A DNA stretch of 48,784 bases from Entamoeba histolytica HM-1:IMSS (lineage: Eukaryota > Evosea > Mastigamoebida > Endamoebidae). The translations under genes were made by a program, and so were the position numbers. Shown here in pieces: positions 1 through 10,789 of the stretch (position 1 is the stretch's first letter; each line of letters begins with the position of its first letter). The notes beneath the pieces are model-generated. The model searched no databases, was not told the origin of the DNA, and saw only the letters and a program-made list of their open reading frames with translations. The DNA is taken from the NCBI RefSeq assembly GCF_000208925.1, contig NW_001914976.1, forward strand, positions 1 through 48,784. Direction: 5' to 3'.

Positions 1-1
1 T

Positions 2-220
2 TCACCTAATTCTACTTCTGTTAATGATAAAAGTCAACAATTTGTTCCTGAATCAATTAATGAATCTCATACAAGCAAATTCTCAATTGTATCTTTACGT
101 ATTAATGATTCTGATTCTGATGGAGAAAAATCAAAGAAGAAAGTCAAAGTAGATACTAGTAGTAATGATAAGAAAAAAAAGCGAGAAGAAAAGGAGAAAA
201 AAGATAAAAAGAAGAAATAA
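2..220 (+). CDS. 3' end of a Lys-rich protein (partial, unknown)
   Basis: An open frame enters from the left edge and ends at TAA 218-220, giving the last 72 residues of a protein whose start lies outside the window. The visible part is Ser/Asn-rich, then acidic (a DSDSDGE-like stretch around codons 37-42), and ends in about 20 residues that are almost all Lys, Glu and Arg. Such a charged tail is common in nuclear, nucleolar or vesicle-coat proteins and does not identify the family. No domain is visible. The reading direction is clear because the opposite strand gives only a hydrophobic shadow of the Lys-rich tail. Confidence 0.6.
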   Translation, partial: SPNSTSVNDKSQQFVPESINESHTSKFSIVSLRINDSDSDGEKSKKKVKVDTSSNDKKKKREEKEKKDKKKK

Positions 221-1245
221 TAAAACCAGAGAATTTTATGTTTAATACTCATTTATTTTTAGTCTACTCCTTCTAAACAATTCAAATCCATTTGTAATTG
301 AATAGAATTTTTGTTGTTATATGTTTTAGTAATAGATAGTTTCAGTCGTAGTTTATTAATATTATTGAACCATTCTTTGTTTTTTTTTTCAATTTCAAAT
401 ATTTCTTATTTTTTATATATTGTATATTGTTTTATTTTAGACTAATGTTAATAAAATTTATTTTGAATAACAAAAACAAATGGTATCATAGTTATAGTGT
501 TTGTCTTCACATTATACCAACTAGAGGATTATAGTGTGTGTTTTGTTTCTTTATCCTTTTAAGAATTAAACATAATGGAATGGAAATTATCTTCTTTTTT
601 TTTAAAACTAATTAAATTCATGTATATCATTTAGCTCATTAATTTCTATCTTTTGATATAACATTAACACAAATTTAAAATAACACATTGTTAGTAATGT
701 TACTCTTTTTACATTTTGAAGTAATAAAATTTATTGAATTGTACATTAATGTTATAATAAAGTTAGAGTTGTAAATAAAAATGATAAAACAATATTTAAA
801 TAAAACAGTAAAAATAAATTTTTATAGTAAACAAATACTATTAATTTGATATTTCCAAACTTTTCATAATCCTCTTCTTCTTTTTTATATCTAACAACTT
901 AATTAGTTTTGTTTACTATTCAATAGAACAAACAGTAACTAATAGTGGTATTGAAACTCCCACAGTCTTTGATCTATTCAATATGAATCTATTTTTTTCA
1001 GTGATTAATAATAAATTTAACTCAGGATGAATATAAAAATTGTTATAACAATTTTTTTAAAAGAAATTAGTATTTTTTATAGTGTTATTTTAGTTACATA
1101 CAAAAATCTCGAAATATACAAAACTTATTTCTAAGAATTTAAACATTCAAACTCTGTAATTATAATAAACCATAATCGAGGGTTTTAAATAGATATTTTT
1201 TTACATATTGAACTTATCTCAAAAATAGACAAATAAATTTTTAAT
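221..1245. other. Intergenic A/T-rich DNA with promoter of the next gene
   Basis: About 1 kb with no convincing coding frame on either strand. At its right end a TTTTAAATAG stretch (about 1183-1192) and a TTGAACTT element (1208-1215) sit 30-60 bases before the ATG at 1246, matching the Entamoeba TATA and GAAC core-promoter elements. Nothing else was recognised. Confidence 0.5.
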
Positions 1246-2064
1246 ATGAAATCTGATGGAACAAAACCAAGTCAAACAAGAAAAATAACACAACCTGTCA
1301 TTTCCTTACCTAAAATTCATAAGAGTAACAAAATGATTGAAAAAAAATTCAGTAATAATTTAATTTATAATGAGATATTAGATACTCTTTCAACACAAAA
1401 TGCAGAAATGTTTTATCAAAGGGTTATAGAAAAAGTATCAAATGAGAATAAAACAATTAATGAAGAAGTTAGTGAGATTAAAAAAAATAAGAACAATAGT
1501 GTCAAAGAATATATTGAGCAAATTATTAGTCATAAAGAATATGAAAAATTAAAAATAACTATTCAAAGAAAAATGATAGAATTAATACCAACAATAGAAG
1601 AAAATATTTTATTAGAAATTGTTGATAATATTATTTATAATTTATTAAAGTATGGTAGTATGATTCAACATTGGAAAGAATTTTCTTTTGATATTGATAA
1701 AACAAAAATACAAAATGAAATAATAAAACAAATAAGAAAACAAAATAAGAAAAATGAAATTATATTACAATCATTATTTGTTGATTCAATTATGAAATTC
1801 TCAGAAAAATTGTTTAGTAAAGAACCAATTGAAATAAAAGATATTTATCCAAATAATATTTGTATAGATGAAAGTTATATTATTTTTGATTTATTATTAT
1901 TCAAAGAAATAATTGAAAAAGGATATGGAATGTATGAATCATATTTTAATAATGTTGCAATTCAAAGATTTATTGAAACTAAATTTGGGGTTATTGAAAA
2001 AAAAGCTCAAATTCAAATTATTAAGAATCGAATTGGATTCTTATTGTTTCTTTTTAACATTTAA
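1246..2064 (+). CDS. Hypothetical helical protein, 272 aa
   Basis: A single-exon frame of 272 codons starting at ATG 1246, downstream of a GAAC-type promoter. The first 30 residues are basic and Ser/Thr/Pro-rich. The rest is predicted by eye to be mostly alpha-helical, with long runs of Ile, Lys, Glu and Asn and no transmembrane segment or signal peptide. No catalytic motif or known domain is recognisable. Its codon use (A/T-ending codons) resembles the neighbouring genes, so it is probably a real expressed gene. The function is unknown. It converges with the next gene on the minus strand, 125 bases away. Confidence 0.65.
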   Translation: MKSDGTKPSQTRKITQPVISLPKIHKSNKMIEKKFSNNLIYNEILDTLSTQNAEMFYQRVIEKVSNENKTINEEVSEIKKNKNNSVKEYIEQIISHKEYEKLKITIQRKMIELIPTIEENILLEIVDNIIYNLLKYGSMIQHWKEFSFDIDKTKIQNEIIKQIRKQNKKNEIILQSLFVDSIMKFSEKLFSKEPIEIKDIYPNNICIDESYIIFDLLLFKEIIEKGYGMYESYFNNVAIQRFIETKFGVIEKKAQIQIIKNRIGFLLFLFNI

Positions 2065-2189
2065 TAATTTTTTTTTAAATATATAATTCACTCTTGTTAT
2101 TGTAATAATAAACATTTTATTTTAATTTTTAAAGAAACAAATAAATAAAATTATAATTTTAAATATCCAATTCTTTTTATTTCATTTTA

Positions 2190-2753
2190 TTATTCACAAA
2201 AAATAGATTGGATTGATAAATCATTCATCGGTAAAATTACTGAATATTTTGTATCTATTTTTTGAAGAACTAATTTACAAATTTTTTCTCCAATTCTTAA
2301 TATATCTTTAGAACCAAAAACTTTTTGATGATAAAAAATAGTTTGAGACATATCTATTCCTACTTTTGAAATTTTTTTAGTTGTATTTTTTTCTTTAAAA
2401 TAATATCCATATTCTACCAATAAATCTTGCATTAAATTTAATGACTCTATAATTCTATTTTTCTTTGCTCTTACTAATGCTACTTTTAATGGAACATTCA
2501 TTGATACTTCAAATGAAACTATTTCTTTTATTCTTCTTTCAATAATTTCATGATAATCTACTGTATCTTCTTCTGATAATTGTATACGAACAACTTGAAG
2601 AAATGGCAACGCAACGAGAGTTCTTCCAGCTTGTTTCATTACTTCAATAGATCCATGTTTGTTCATTAATCCTATATAGAATGCCATTAATGCTGATTGG
2701 TAATTTCTATTCCTTTTATAACGATCTTTATCAATGCATCTTATTGTTTCCAT
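2190..2753 (-). CDS. Hypothetical protein, 187 aa
   Basis: A single-exon frame on the minus strand with an ATG at 2753. The N-terminus is basic (METIRCIDKDRYKRNRNYQ). The body alternates amphipathic helices and short strands, without a signal peptide or membrane segment. The pattern around residues 5-110 (basic start, a helix followed by an Ala/Leu-rich stretch, then an ERR-x-KEIVSF helix) suggests a small globular cytosolic or nuclear protein. No family was recognised. It shares the 2754-3336 upstream region with RAD51, so the two genes are divergently transcribed. Confidence 0.6.
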   Translation of the reverse strand: METIRCIDKDRYKRNRNYQSALMAFYIGLMNKHGSIEVMKQAGRTLVALPFLQVVRIQLSEEDTVDYHEIIERRIKEIVSFEVSMNVPLKVALVRAKKNRIIESLNLMQDLLVEYGYYFKEKNTTKKISKVGIDMSQTIFYHQKVFGSKDILRIGEKICKLVLQKIDTKYSVILPMNDLSIQSIFCE

Positions 2754-3336
2754 TGTTAAATAATAATTATTAAAGTTTTCTTTTTTTTAAATTTTAAGTA
2801 ATTACTTTGAGTTTAGAATTGCATATGCAAAGTTGTTGAATCTCCGCATTTCTATATTTATACTAACTTCTTCTTTTCACTCTTTCTTTTTTTTTCTAAT
2901 TCTTTATTTATTATTCTCTTATTATTTATTTTTAGATTAACTACTTCATTCTAAACTATTGTTTCCCTTTTTTTTGATATTATGATATTCTCAAAACTTT
3001 TACTTTGACTCTTTTTTTATTACTTTCATTTCTCCATTGTCTAGATTGTTTCCATTCTTTCACCTCAACTCTTTCTTCAGAAAAAGATATAAAACATTAT
3101 TCCTTAGCTATTAATCACTTTTTCATTTTCTAAATAACAAAAAATTATAAAAATTGTTTTTCATTTTTTCTTCTTCATTGAAAAACACAAATTTCTTTCA
3201 TTATATTTGATATTCAAACCTCAATTTTATTAATATAGAAACACAATAGTAAGAAATAATAAATACACCAAAAACTCAATAAAACAAGAATAAAAAAAGA
3301 ACGGAAAAAGAGAACAGAAAAAGTAAAACTAAAGTA
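2754..3336. other. Divergent intergenic region before RAD51
   Basis: 583 bases between two divergently oriented starts. The sequence is T-rich on the left and A-rich on the right, as in the 5' flanks of Entamoeba genes. A short palindrome (GCATATGC at 2822-2829) is present. No gene, tRNA or snoRNA signature was found here. Confidence 0.4.
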
Positions 3337-4437
3337 ATGAGTGCCAAGCAAATACAAAGAGGTTCTGAAGAAGAGTTACTTGAGTCTGAAGAAAATTTAA
3401 AAGAAAAAGAAAAAGTAAATGAAGAAGAACATGAAGAGGAAGAAGAGGAAGAAGAAGAAGAAGAAAACGCTGCTGTCCCAATAAGAAAACTTATTGGATT
3501 GGCTGGAATTACTGAAGGTGATTGTAAAAAGTTAGAAGAAGCAGGATTTTTCACTGTTCAGTCAATTGCTTTTACACCAAAGAAACAGTTAATTACAATA
3601 AAAGGAATTAGTGATGCTAAAGCTGATAAATTACTTGCTGAATCATCCAAAATAGTTCCATTAGCATTCACTAATGCAGCTGAATTAAATAATTTAAGAA
3701 AAGAAACTATTCGAATTACTACAGGATCAAGAGAATTGGATAAATTATTATGTGGAGGATTTGAGACTGGAAGTATTACGGAATTATTTGGTGAATTCCG
3801 AACTGGAAAAACACAACTATGTCATCAATTATGTGTCACTTGTCAATTAGGAATAGAAAATGGTGGCACAGAAGGAAGAGCTATTTACATAGATACAGAA
3901 GGTACATTTAGACCAGAGAGACTAACACAAATTGCAGAAAAATATGGATTAAATTCAGAAGAAGCATTAAATAATGTAGCTGTAGCACGAGCACATAACA
4001 CAGAACATCAAATGCAATTATTACAAATGGCTAGTGGGTTGATGGCTAAAGAAAGATATGGACTATTAATTATTGATTCTGCAACAGCATTATATAGAAC
4101 TGATTACAGTGGAAGAGGAGAATTAGCTTCAAGGCAAATGCATTTAGCTAAATTTTTGAGGGCATTACAAAGGATTGCAGATGAATTTTCTGTTGCTGTA
4201 GTATTAACTAATCAAGTTGTAGCACAAGTTGATGGTCAAGCAAGTATGTTTGGAGGAGATACTAAAAAACCTGTTGGAGGGAATATTATTGCACACGCAA
4301 GTACCACCAGATTATATTTAAGAAAAGGAAAAGGAGAAGCACGGATTTGTAAAGTTTATGACTCACCATGTCTTCCAGAAAGTGAAGCGTCATTTGCTAT
4401 TACTACTAATGGGATTGAAGATGTTAAAGATGATTAA
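3337..4437 (+). CDS. RAD51: RAD51 recombinase
   Basis: This is the eukaryotic strand-exchange ATPase that forms filaments on single-stranded DNA in homologous recombination. In the 366-residue product, residues 28-43 are an almost pure Glu run, and 50-110 form the helix-hairpin-helix N-terminal domain. FTNA at 111-114 is the FxxA polymerisation motif. GEFRTGKT at 152-159 is Walker A, and LLIID at 243-247 is Walker B. The DNA-binding loop L2 region (VVAQVDG to PVGG) lies at about 294-315, and the conserved C-terminus with SPCLPE follows. All catalytic motifs are intact. The length is slightly above the usual 340 because of the acidic N-terminal extension. DMC1 is the alternative; the presence of an acidic N-terminus and the FxxA linker favour RAD51. 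It converges with PIGW (50 bases between stops). Confidence 0.95.
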   Translation: MSAKQIQRGSEEELLESEENLKEKEKVNEEEHEEEEEEEEEEENAAVPIRKLIGLAGITEGDCKKLEEAGFFTVQSIAFTPKKQLITIKGISDAKADKLLAESSKIVPLAFTNAAELNNLRKETIRITTGSRELDKLLCGGFETGSITELFGEFRTGKTQLCHQLCVTCQLGIENGGTEGRAIYIDTEGTFRPERLTQIAEKYGLNSEEALNNVAVARAHNTEHQMQLLQMASGLMAKERYGLLIIDSATALYRTDYSGRGELASRQMHLAKFLRALQRIADEFSVAVVLTNQVVAQVDGQASMFGGDTKKPVGGNIIAHASTTRLYLRKGKGEARICKVYDSPCLPESEASFAITTNGIEDVKDD

Positions 4438-4487
4438 AAAAAATATATTGTGAATGGAGAATGAAATTCAATTAAATTTGTTTTGGT

Positions 4488-5948
4488 TTATCTTTTTTCA
4501 TTTGAAGAATTTGGTTGAAGTTTTAAAGATTTAAAATACCGTAAGAAGCCAAATAGAGAATAAGATTTATAAGGTGTTCTATAATCGTCATTAAGAATAA
4601 CTAGTTGCATTGATTGAATCTTAAACGTAATATGGAAATAACCTAAACAAAATGCCATAATACGAACAATGGCAATATAAATGAAAATTATTACAATAGA
4701 ATCAATAGTAGGAACATATAAAGTATAAAACAGAAGGTTTACAACTCCTGTTATAACATTTGCAATTAAAAACAATGGGAGTTGATTTAAACTAAGTCCA
4801 TTAGAACCAGCAGTTTGTTTAACAGGAAGGTACATTGGAATAACATCACAAATAGCATAACAAATCATCATTTGAGACATTAATGCAATAAAATAAGTTA
4901 AATTAATCAATGGACGACAAGGAGGAATGTAAAGAGAAATAACTTCATAAGCAATATAACCAATAAATGCTATAATAACAATAATAACATCTAATTTAAA
5001 TCTATATTGTTTAGTACATCCAAGTGTATAATAATATCCCATTGCAGTACTTGCAATTTGAATTGAAGTATATCCAATAATACTTAAAAACCCTTCTCTA
5101 TTTGCAGCAAATAAATTAGACATTCTATCTGCTGTAAGTGAGTAATTATATAAATCAAAGTATTGAAGAATTATTTCATATCCAATGATTAATACAACGG
5201 AAACAATGCCACAATACTTCCTTGATGAATGAATTAATGAAGTTAATATTTGTACAAAACCTAATACAAAAAAGAAATTCATATGCATTCCATATTCACT
5301 TATATGATGTTGATAACCCGTTATACTTGTTGCAAACAAACGAATAAAACCTATTATAAAAAAAGGTAATGAATGTATAACATTTGATATTAAATTTTTA
5401 AAATATGGAGTTTGATTCTCTTTTAATCCAGCAGCTACTCCACTACATACAACAATTGCACCAACTCCAGTATCCATTAAAGACAATCCATAAAATTCAC
5501 TTTTAGTATGCATTCGAGGAAATATATGAAAATCAACTGCAAGAATTGCAATTAAAGTCCAAAGATTAATCATACTTCTAAACTCAACAAATCCAACTGA
5601 TATAACTGGATATATTGTTGGTGATTGTCTTTTTGGATAATGATAACAAACAATTAAATAAATAAGTGTTAAAATAATAACTAATGGATATACTATTGAA
5701 GAAAAAAACATAGGAATTAATATCGCTGGAATAGATATAAATAAGTCACTTAATATATATATCACAAAATGTGAATGAAAAACAGGAAAATAATGATGTA
5801 ATAAATGATGAAAATAATTTAAATATATATTTATTACAAACATAGACAATAATAATAAATAACTACTTCCACTATAATCACTTACAAATTCTATTTGTTC
5901 AATTTTATATTGTTCATCTGAAATATTTGGCTTATAAAAAATTGGCAT
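4488..5948 (-). CDS. PIGW: GPI inositol acyltransferase (PIG-W/GWT1 family)
   Basis: A polytopic ER membrane protein of 486 residues that acylates the inositol of GlcN-PI during GPI-anchor synthesis. The family signature is clear: FVEFRSMINLWT (120-131), the ILAVDFHIFPRMHTKSEFYG block (135-154) and SLMDTGVGAIV (156-166), matching the GWT1/PIG-W core AVDFPIFPRR...ETWGTSLMDLGVG. A YGMHMNFFFVLGF segment (219-231), also typical of the family, follows. About 12-13 hydrophobic segments fill the protein. Entamoeba surface lipophosphopeptidoglycan and Gal/GalNAc lectin are GPI-anchored, so this enzyme should feed that pathway. The N-terminal 25 residues are cytosolic in appearance, with no cleavable signal. 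The start at 5948 is the first ATG of the frame. Confidence 0.9.
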   Translation of the reverse strand: MPIFYKPNISDEQYKIEQIEFVSDYSGSSYLLLLSMFVINIYLNYFHHLLHHYFPVFHSHFVIYILSDLFISIPAILIPMFFSSIVYPLVIILTLIYLIVCYHYPKRQSPTIYPVISVGFVEFRSMINLWTLIAILAVDFHIFPRMHTKSEFYGLSLMDTGVGAIVVCSGVAAGLKENQTPYFKNLISNVIHSLPFFIIGFIRLFATSITGYQHHISEYGMHMNFFFVLGFVQILTSLIHSSRKYCGIVSVVLIIGYEIILQYFDLYNYSLTADRMSNLFAANREGFLSIIGYTSIQIASTAMGYYYTLGCTKQYRFKLDVIIVIIAFIGYIAYEVISLYIPPCRPLINLTYFIALMSQMMICYAICDVIPMYLPVKQTAGSNGLSLNQLPLFLIANVITGVVNLLFYTLYVPTIDSIVIIFIYIAIVRIMAFCLGYFHITFKIQSMQLVILNDDYRTPYKSYSLFGFLRYFKSLKLQPNSSNEKR

Positions 5949-6194
5949 TGTTTTATTATTATTTCTTTGTTATTTTTTTTTTAGTTCTTTTTTATTAAAA
6001 TAGTTTTTTTTATTATTAAATTTACTTTTATTAAATTAAATCATTCTTTTTATTTTATTTCTTTTATTCTTATTTTTACTATGGTAAAAATAAAAAATAT
6101 TAAAAAAACTATTAAAAATTTTAATTTTTAAGATTAACGTTTTTGAATGTATTTTTTCCCAAAAAAAACTGGAAAAGATAAAAAATAATCACAG

Positions 6195-7124
6195 ATGTCT
6201 GGAGATTTAAATCTGGATGAAATCATCAACAGATTATGGAACTATGAGATGCTTGAAGAATATATTATCTGTCAATTAACAAATAAAGCTATTGAAGTTA
6301 TGTCTCAAGAACCTACTGTTTTAACTCTTTCATTACCATGTACTGTCTGTGGTGATATTCATGGACAATTTCACGATTTAAAAGAATTATTTTCTATTGG
6401 TGGAACTCCCCCACAAACACATTATATATTTTTAGGGGATTATGTTGATAGAGGACATTATGGTTTAGAATGCCTTCTTTTATTAGTTGCATTAAAATTA
6501 CGTTTTCCTCAACGTATTTCTTTATTGAGAGGAAATCACGAATGCTCACTTCAAACAAGAGACTATGGTTTTTACGATGAATGTATGAAAAAATATGGAA
6601 ATGTTAATGTTTGGAAACATTGTGTTGCTTTGTTTGAGTTTATGGCTACTGCGGCTACTTTAGATAACGAAATATTTTGTGTTCATGGTGGTCTTTCTCA
6701 AACAGCAACTGCATTAGATGATATTAAAAAATTAGAACGTTGTAAACAAATTCCACCAACTGGAGCATATTGTGAATTGTTGTGGTCTGATCCTGATGAA
6801 AATCAGTTAGAAAAATTCCATAAATCAAGTCGTGGAGCTGGTTGTATGTTTAACGCATTAGCTGTCCAAGAATTTAATCAAGTCAATAACACTAAATTAA
6901 TTTGTCGTGCACATCAATTAGCCCAAGACGGTTTTCAATGGTTCTTTAATAATACTTTAGTTACTGTATGGTCTGCTCCCAAATATTATTATCGTATGGA
7001 TAATGTTGCTTCAATTATGGAAATTGATACTCCTACGAGTTATAGTTTCAAAGTATTTGAAGCAGCACCACAAGATCCAAAAGGTTTTGTTAGTAAAAGA
7101 AATTTACCAGAATATTTCATTTAA
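6195..7124 (+). CDS. PP2A/PP4/PP6-type Ser/Thr phosphatase catalytic subunit
   Basis: A 309-residue metallophosphatase of the PPP family. The metal and active-site motifs are present: GDIHGQ (53-58), GDYVDRG (81-87), RGNHE (112-116), HGG (164-166), WSDP (197-200), RGAG (213-216) and ICRAHQ (236-241). FDDL-like positions and the C-terminal EYFI resemble the YFL tails of PP2A, PP4 and PP6 rather than PP1 or calcineurin. Two features are odd. The usual SAPNYCYR loop near the active site reads SAPKYYYR (260-267), and the C-terminal Leu that is carboxymethylated in PP2A is Ile. PP6-like is the best guess for the subtype, not certain. The gene starts 12 bases after a run of A, with TTTTTCCC and AAAAAAAC upstream. 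Confidence 0.9.
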   Translation: MSGDLNLDEIINRLWNYEMLEEYIICQLTNKAIEVMSQEPTVLTLSLPCTVCGDIHGQFHDLKELFSIGGTPPQTHYIFLGDYVDRGHYGLECLLLLVALKLRFPQRISLLRGNHECSLQTRDYGFYDECMKKYGNVNVWKHCVALFEFMATAATLDNEIFCVHGGLSQTATALDDIKKLERCKQIPPTGAYCELLWSDPDENQLEKFHKSSRGAGCMFNALAVQEFNQVNNTKLICRAHQLAQDGFQWFFNNTLVTVWSAPKYYYRMDNVASIMEIDTPTSYSFKVFEAAPQDPKGFVSKRNLPEYFI

Positions 7125-7291
7125 ATTCACTTCTTTTTTCTATCATTTTTTTGTTTTTAATAACATTTTTTTAAATTGTCAAAAGCAATATAAATTATAA
7201 TAAAAATTAATTTATTTTAGTATAATAAATAAACAAAAAAGTAAAAAAAAGAAAAAAAAAGAAAAGAAGATCAAAGTAAATTGTTAGATTA

Positions 7292-8314
7292 ATGCCATCG
7301 TTTTATCAACTCGTTTCTAGTGTTGGATTATTTGTTACTCCAATTTTACCTTTAGTTCTTGGAGCACAAAGAGCTGAAAAAGCAGTTAGAGAGAAATTAA
7401 CAGAGTCTATGGATTTAAAGAATGCAATGTCAATGCCAGTAATAGGAAGTATTGTATTATTTGGATTGTACGTTGTTATTAAATTCATTTCAGCAGATTA
7501 TCTACAATATTTATTAACACTTTATTTCATGTTTATTGGTGCAGTTGGAATAAATGAATTTTTTTCATTTATATTTGAGAAATATGCATCTCCAGAGAAG
7601 TTTTTTATCACAATCCCATTTATTAATAGTAAAATTGAAACATCTAAATCAGAAATTCTTGGGACAGGAGTTGGATTTATATTTTCATTATTATGGGTTA
7701 TTACTCGTCATTGGATCTTGAATAACTTACTTGCATTTTGTTTAACAGTTGTTGCAATTGGAGAACTTACAGCCCCATCATTTAAAATCGCAGCAATCAT
7801 GTTAATTGCACTCTTTTGCTATGATATCTTTTGGGTGTTTGGAAGTGAAGTTATGTTGACAGTAGCAACTCATGTTGACGGACCAATCAAATTTATCTTC
7901 CCTAAAGATGGGAACTTCATCTTCACAGATCAAGTTTCACTTCTTGGACTTGGTGATATTGCAATTCCAGGTATTTTTATTGCATTAATGAAAAGAGTAG
8001 ATACTTCTTTTAATAATAAGAGTCAATATTTCATGGTTTCTATGATTTCATATTTCATTGGGTTATTAATTACATTCATCGTTATGCACACATTTGCATG
8101 TGGACAACCAGCATTATTATATCTTGTCCCAGCATTATTAATTGGAACTATTTCCTATGCATTATCTAGAAAAGAATTAAAACAGGTATATGACTATCAC
8201 GACCCTACTGATGAGAAAGAAGAAAGTTCAGAAGCAGAAGAAAGTTCAGAAGCAGAAGAAAGTTCAGAAGAAGATGATGATGAGAAAGAAGAAAGTTCAG
8301 AAGAAGAAGACTAA
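7292..8314 (+). CDS. Signal peptide peptidase (SPP, presenilin-like aspartyl protease)
   Basis: An intramembrane aspartyl protease of 340 residues, acting in the ER membrane on signal-peptide remnants and tail-anchored substrates. The three diagnostic motifs are present: FCYDIFWVF with the first catalytic Asp at 178, LGLGD (218-222) with the second, and QPALLYLVP (272-280), the PAL motif. About nine membrane segments are visible. The lumenal N-terminus is short. The C-terminal 35 residues are an acidic ESSEAE repeat (see the repeat entry) in place of the KKxx-type ER retrieval signal of animal SPP. Length agrees with family members (340-380). Confidence 0.93.
   Translation: MPSFYQLVSSVGLFVTPILPLVLGAQRAEKAVREKLTESMDLKNAMSMPVIGSIVLFGLYVVIKFISADYLQYLLTLYFMFIGAVGINEFFSFIFEKYASPEKFFITIPFINSKIETSKSEILGTGVGFIFSLLWVITRHWILNNLLAFCLTVVAIGELTAPSFKIAAIMLIALFCYDIFWVFGSEVMLTVATHVDGPIKFIFPKDGNFIFTDQVSLLGLGDIAIPGIFIALMKRVDTSFNNKSQYFMVSMISYFIGLLITFIVMHTFACGQPALLYLVPALLIGTISYALSRKELKQVYDYHDPTDEKEESSEAEESSEAEESSEEDDDEKEESSEEED
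8219..8272 (+). repeat. 18-bp tandem repeat encoding the acidic SPP tail
   Basis: Three head-to-tail copies of GAAGAAAGTTCAGAAGCA (the third ends GAA) at 8219, 8237 and 8255 encode EESSEA units. A shorter related copy follows after an Asp run. The near-identity of the copies suggests recent slippage expansion, so the number is probably variable between isolates. Confidence 0.85.
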
Positions 8315-10789
8315 GAGTAAACGTAGCTGAAATGATTTATTCTTTTTACTTTTATATTTTTAGGAGTTATTAAAATAATGTTGTTGTATTTTTTTCATAA
8401 AAAAATATAGGTTAAATGTTTGAATATATCTTATATTTTTAGTGTTACTTATCTTCTGTTTTTATGTGTGAATATTGTTACATATGTTTATTAATGATAA
8501 GGTATATTAATTTGTTTTTAATACAATTATAATACCGTTTAATAATAATAATGTTAGAGAATAATTATTCTTCATAGTTTTATTATTAAATGGTATATGA
8601 ATAACTCATTTTATTAATATTTATGTTGTTGTTTAAATACTCTTTTAATAATTATATCATTGAGCACTTGTAATGTATTATTTATTTATGGTTTAGATGA
8701 AATAATTTTGTTTTTCTAATAATATTATTCTTTGTACTAATCTTCTTCAATTTTTTGAACAAAATACCCCTTCATTAAAGTTATTATTGTTTTTTTTATT
8801 TCAGTCAATACGCTTTCATTTTATTGGTTCAATGTTTTTCATTTGAAGGATAGATGCTACAATGAAATAACCATATTATTTAATAACTTCTTTTATTTTA
8901 ATATTTCTATTTATTTCTGTTTATATATCATTCATTTATATATAAATATTGTTGAAATTGTTTCTATTGAATTAACGTATTGTTATTTAAGTTAAGTATT
9001 GTTAGACACTTCATCATTATACCCAGTTAAATAGAATGTGTTTGTTAATTGGTACGTTCTTTAAATATTCTTTAATTTAATTTAAATAGCTTCTTATAAC
9101 TCACTTATAATAGTTATTATATATGTTATATTCTTATTAAAACTAATAGGAAGAACCATATTAAATTTATAATTCTTCTTTGTTCTTGAGTGTGGTATAC
9201 TATTAAACACATTATTTTTCTTGATATATATTTTCTTAGTGTTGTCAATACGTTAAATATTAACTTGATTTAAAAATATGACTATTATTAAAAGTTTATT
9301 TATGTTTTTATTACTAAATATCAATCAACAATTAAAAACATTAATACTTCGATAAATGAATAAAATGAGATGTGGTTAAATGATTTTATAAAGAAATTGT
9401 TTATGAAAAATAGAAAAATGATATTTTGAAATAGATTGATGTTTATAAAGATATAATATTATTATTATAATTGAGCAAATAATTTAAAATCATGAATAAG
9501 AGAAATAATGTTGATTTCAATTCATTCTAGATTATTTAGTTATTTCGTCGGTTATACTAAACATATTTATTAATTTGTTTTATGGTTTATATTTCATACT
9601 TTGTTTAATAGAAAAGAATTAATCAAATATTATCATTTTAAATACATCATTAATATATTAATAATTATATTTTTTTGTTCATTTACATTTTTGTTTATTA
9701 CAACATTGTATTCTTTTATTTGATACTTCAATTACTATATTATATTTCATGAAATATATTACAAATATATTCTTTGAATCTAGTTTTCTTCATTATTCAT
9801 TGCTGTTCATTTATCATAATTATTATCTTATTATTATTATTATTCATTTCATTGTCATGTTATTAGAAATTAATATAAAAGAATGTAATATAAACATCAT
9901 TTCAAAATATGATAAAATAAATGAATAAAAGTGTTGAATAATTGTTTTACACACTGTTTGTTGATTGTATTTCATTTGTGTAGAATTAGTCTTTTCTTGT
10001 TTTTTTCTTGAATTTTTTAAAAGTTGTATTTGATTTAAAAAGAATATAACATTAAATATTAAAATACTGATATTATTCAAAATAGTTTTATTTGTTTTAT
10101 TCATTATTCTGTATTTTATACAGGAGTATATCATTTAGTTCTTTCTTCTTTCATTAGTATTTTATTTTTGGTTTATTATTGTTTCTGTATTTTGAGTATA
10201 GTCAATTCATTTAATTTCTTCTATTCTTGGTTAATACTTCCTATTCATATGTTATATTCTTCATTTGTTTTAAAATCTAATAACATCTCTGCTCATTTTA
10301 TTTCTCTTTTTATGAATTACACAATTTCATCAACATATTCATTCCATCATTCATTAATTTTTATTAATTATTGGTATTCAATTTGCTTTTCTTTATTTGA
10401 TTATTATTTTAATTGCATTATTTTGTTTTCTTATTTTATATCATTGGTGTATATCATTAATTATACATAATATTATATCATGTGTCATTTTATTCTAATA
10501 TTCTTTATTACTCTTCATTATTTTATATGCAGTATGTTATATTTGTTTGTTATTTTATAGATTAGTAAGACTTTTTTATTATTCTTGACATTTTTCTTTC
10601 TATCTCTTGTATTTCAAATTTGATATTTGTCTTAATACATTTATTCTCTTGGTTTTAACTAATGCACATTCCAATTCATTATTTTAATGTTATGGTTCAA
10701 TGAATTTAATTTATAGGATTTAACAAATGGAAAATATTGTTTTTAAACGTTTAGAATTATATAAAGATGAAATAGTATTGAATTATCAA
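8315..10789. other. 2.5 kb gene-poor block
   Basis: No convincing gene. Frames of about 100 codons near 9.8-10.5 kb are hydrophobic Phe/Ile/Tyr strings typical of the reverse strand of A-rich DNA, and some rely on non-ATG starts. The plus strand is markedly pyrimidine-rich over 9.6-10.8 kb, as in the LINE fossils of this window. On the minus strand near 10.55-10.70 kb there are stretches of 20-30 sense codons rich in Lys, Glu and Ile. These may be decayed retroelement sequence, but no motif confirms it. Confidence 0.4.

Noticed and set aside
3276..3554. 92-codon minus-strand frame opposite RAD51
   Set aside because: It is the Ser-rich reverse of the RAD51 Glu run and has no independent support.
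9844..10470. Frames of 96 and 100 codons in the gene-poor block
   Set aside because: Hydrophobic A/T composition, one lacks an ATG, and no domain or promoter is present.
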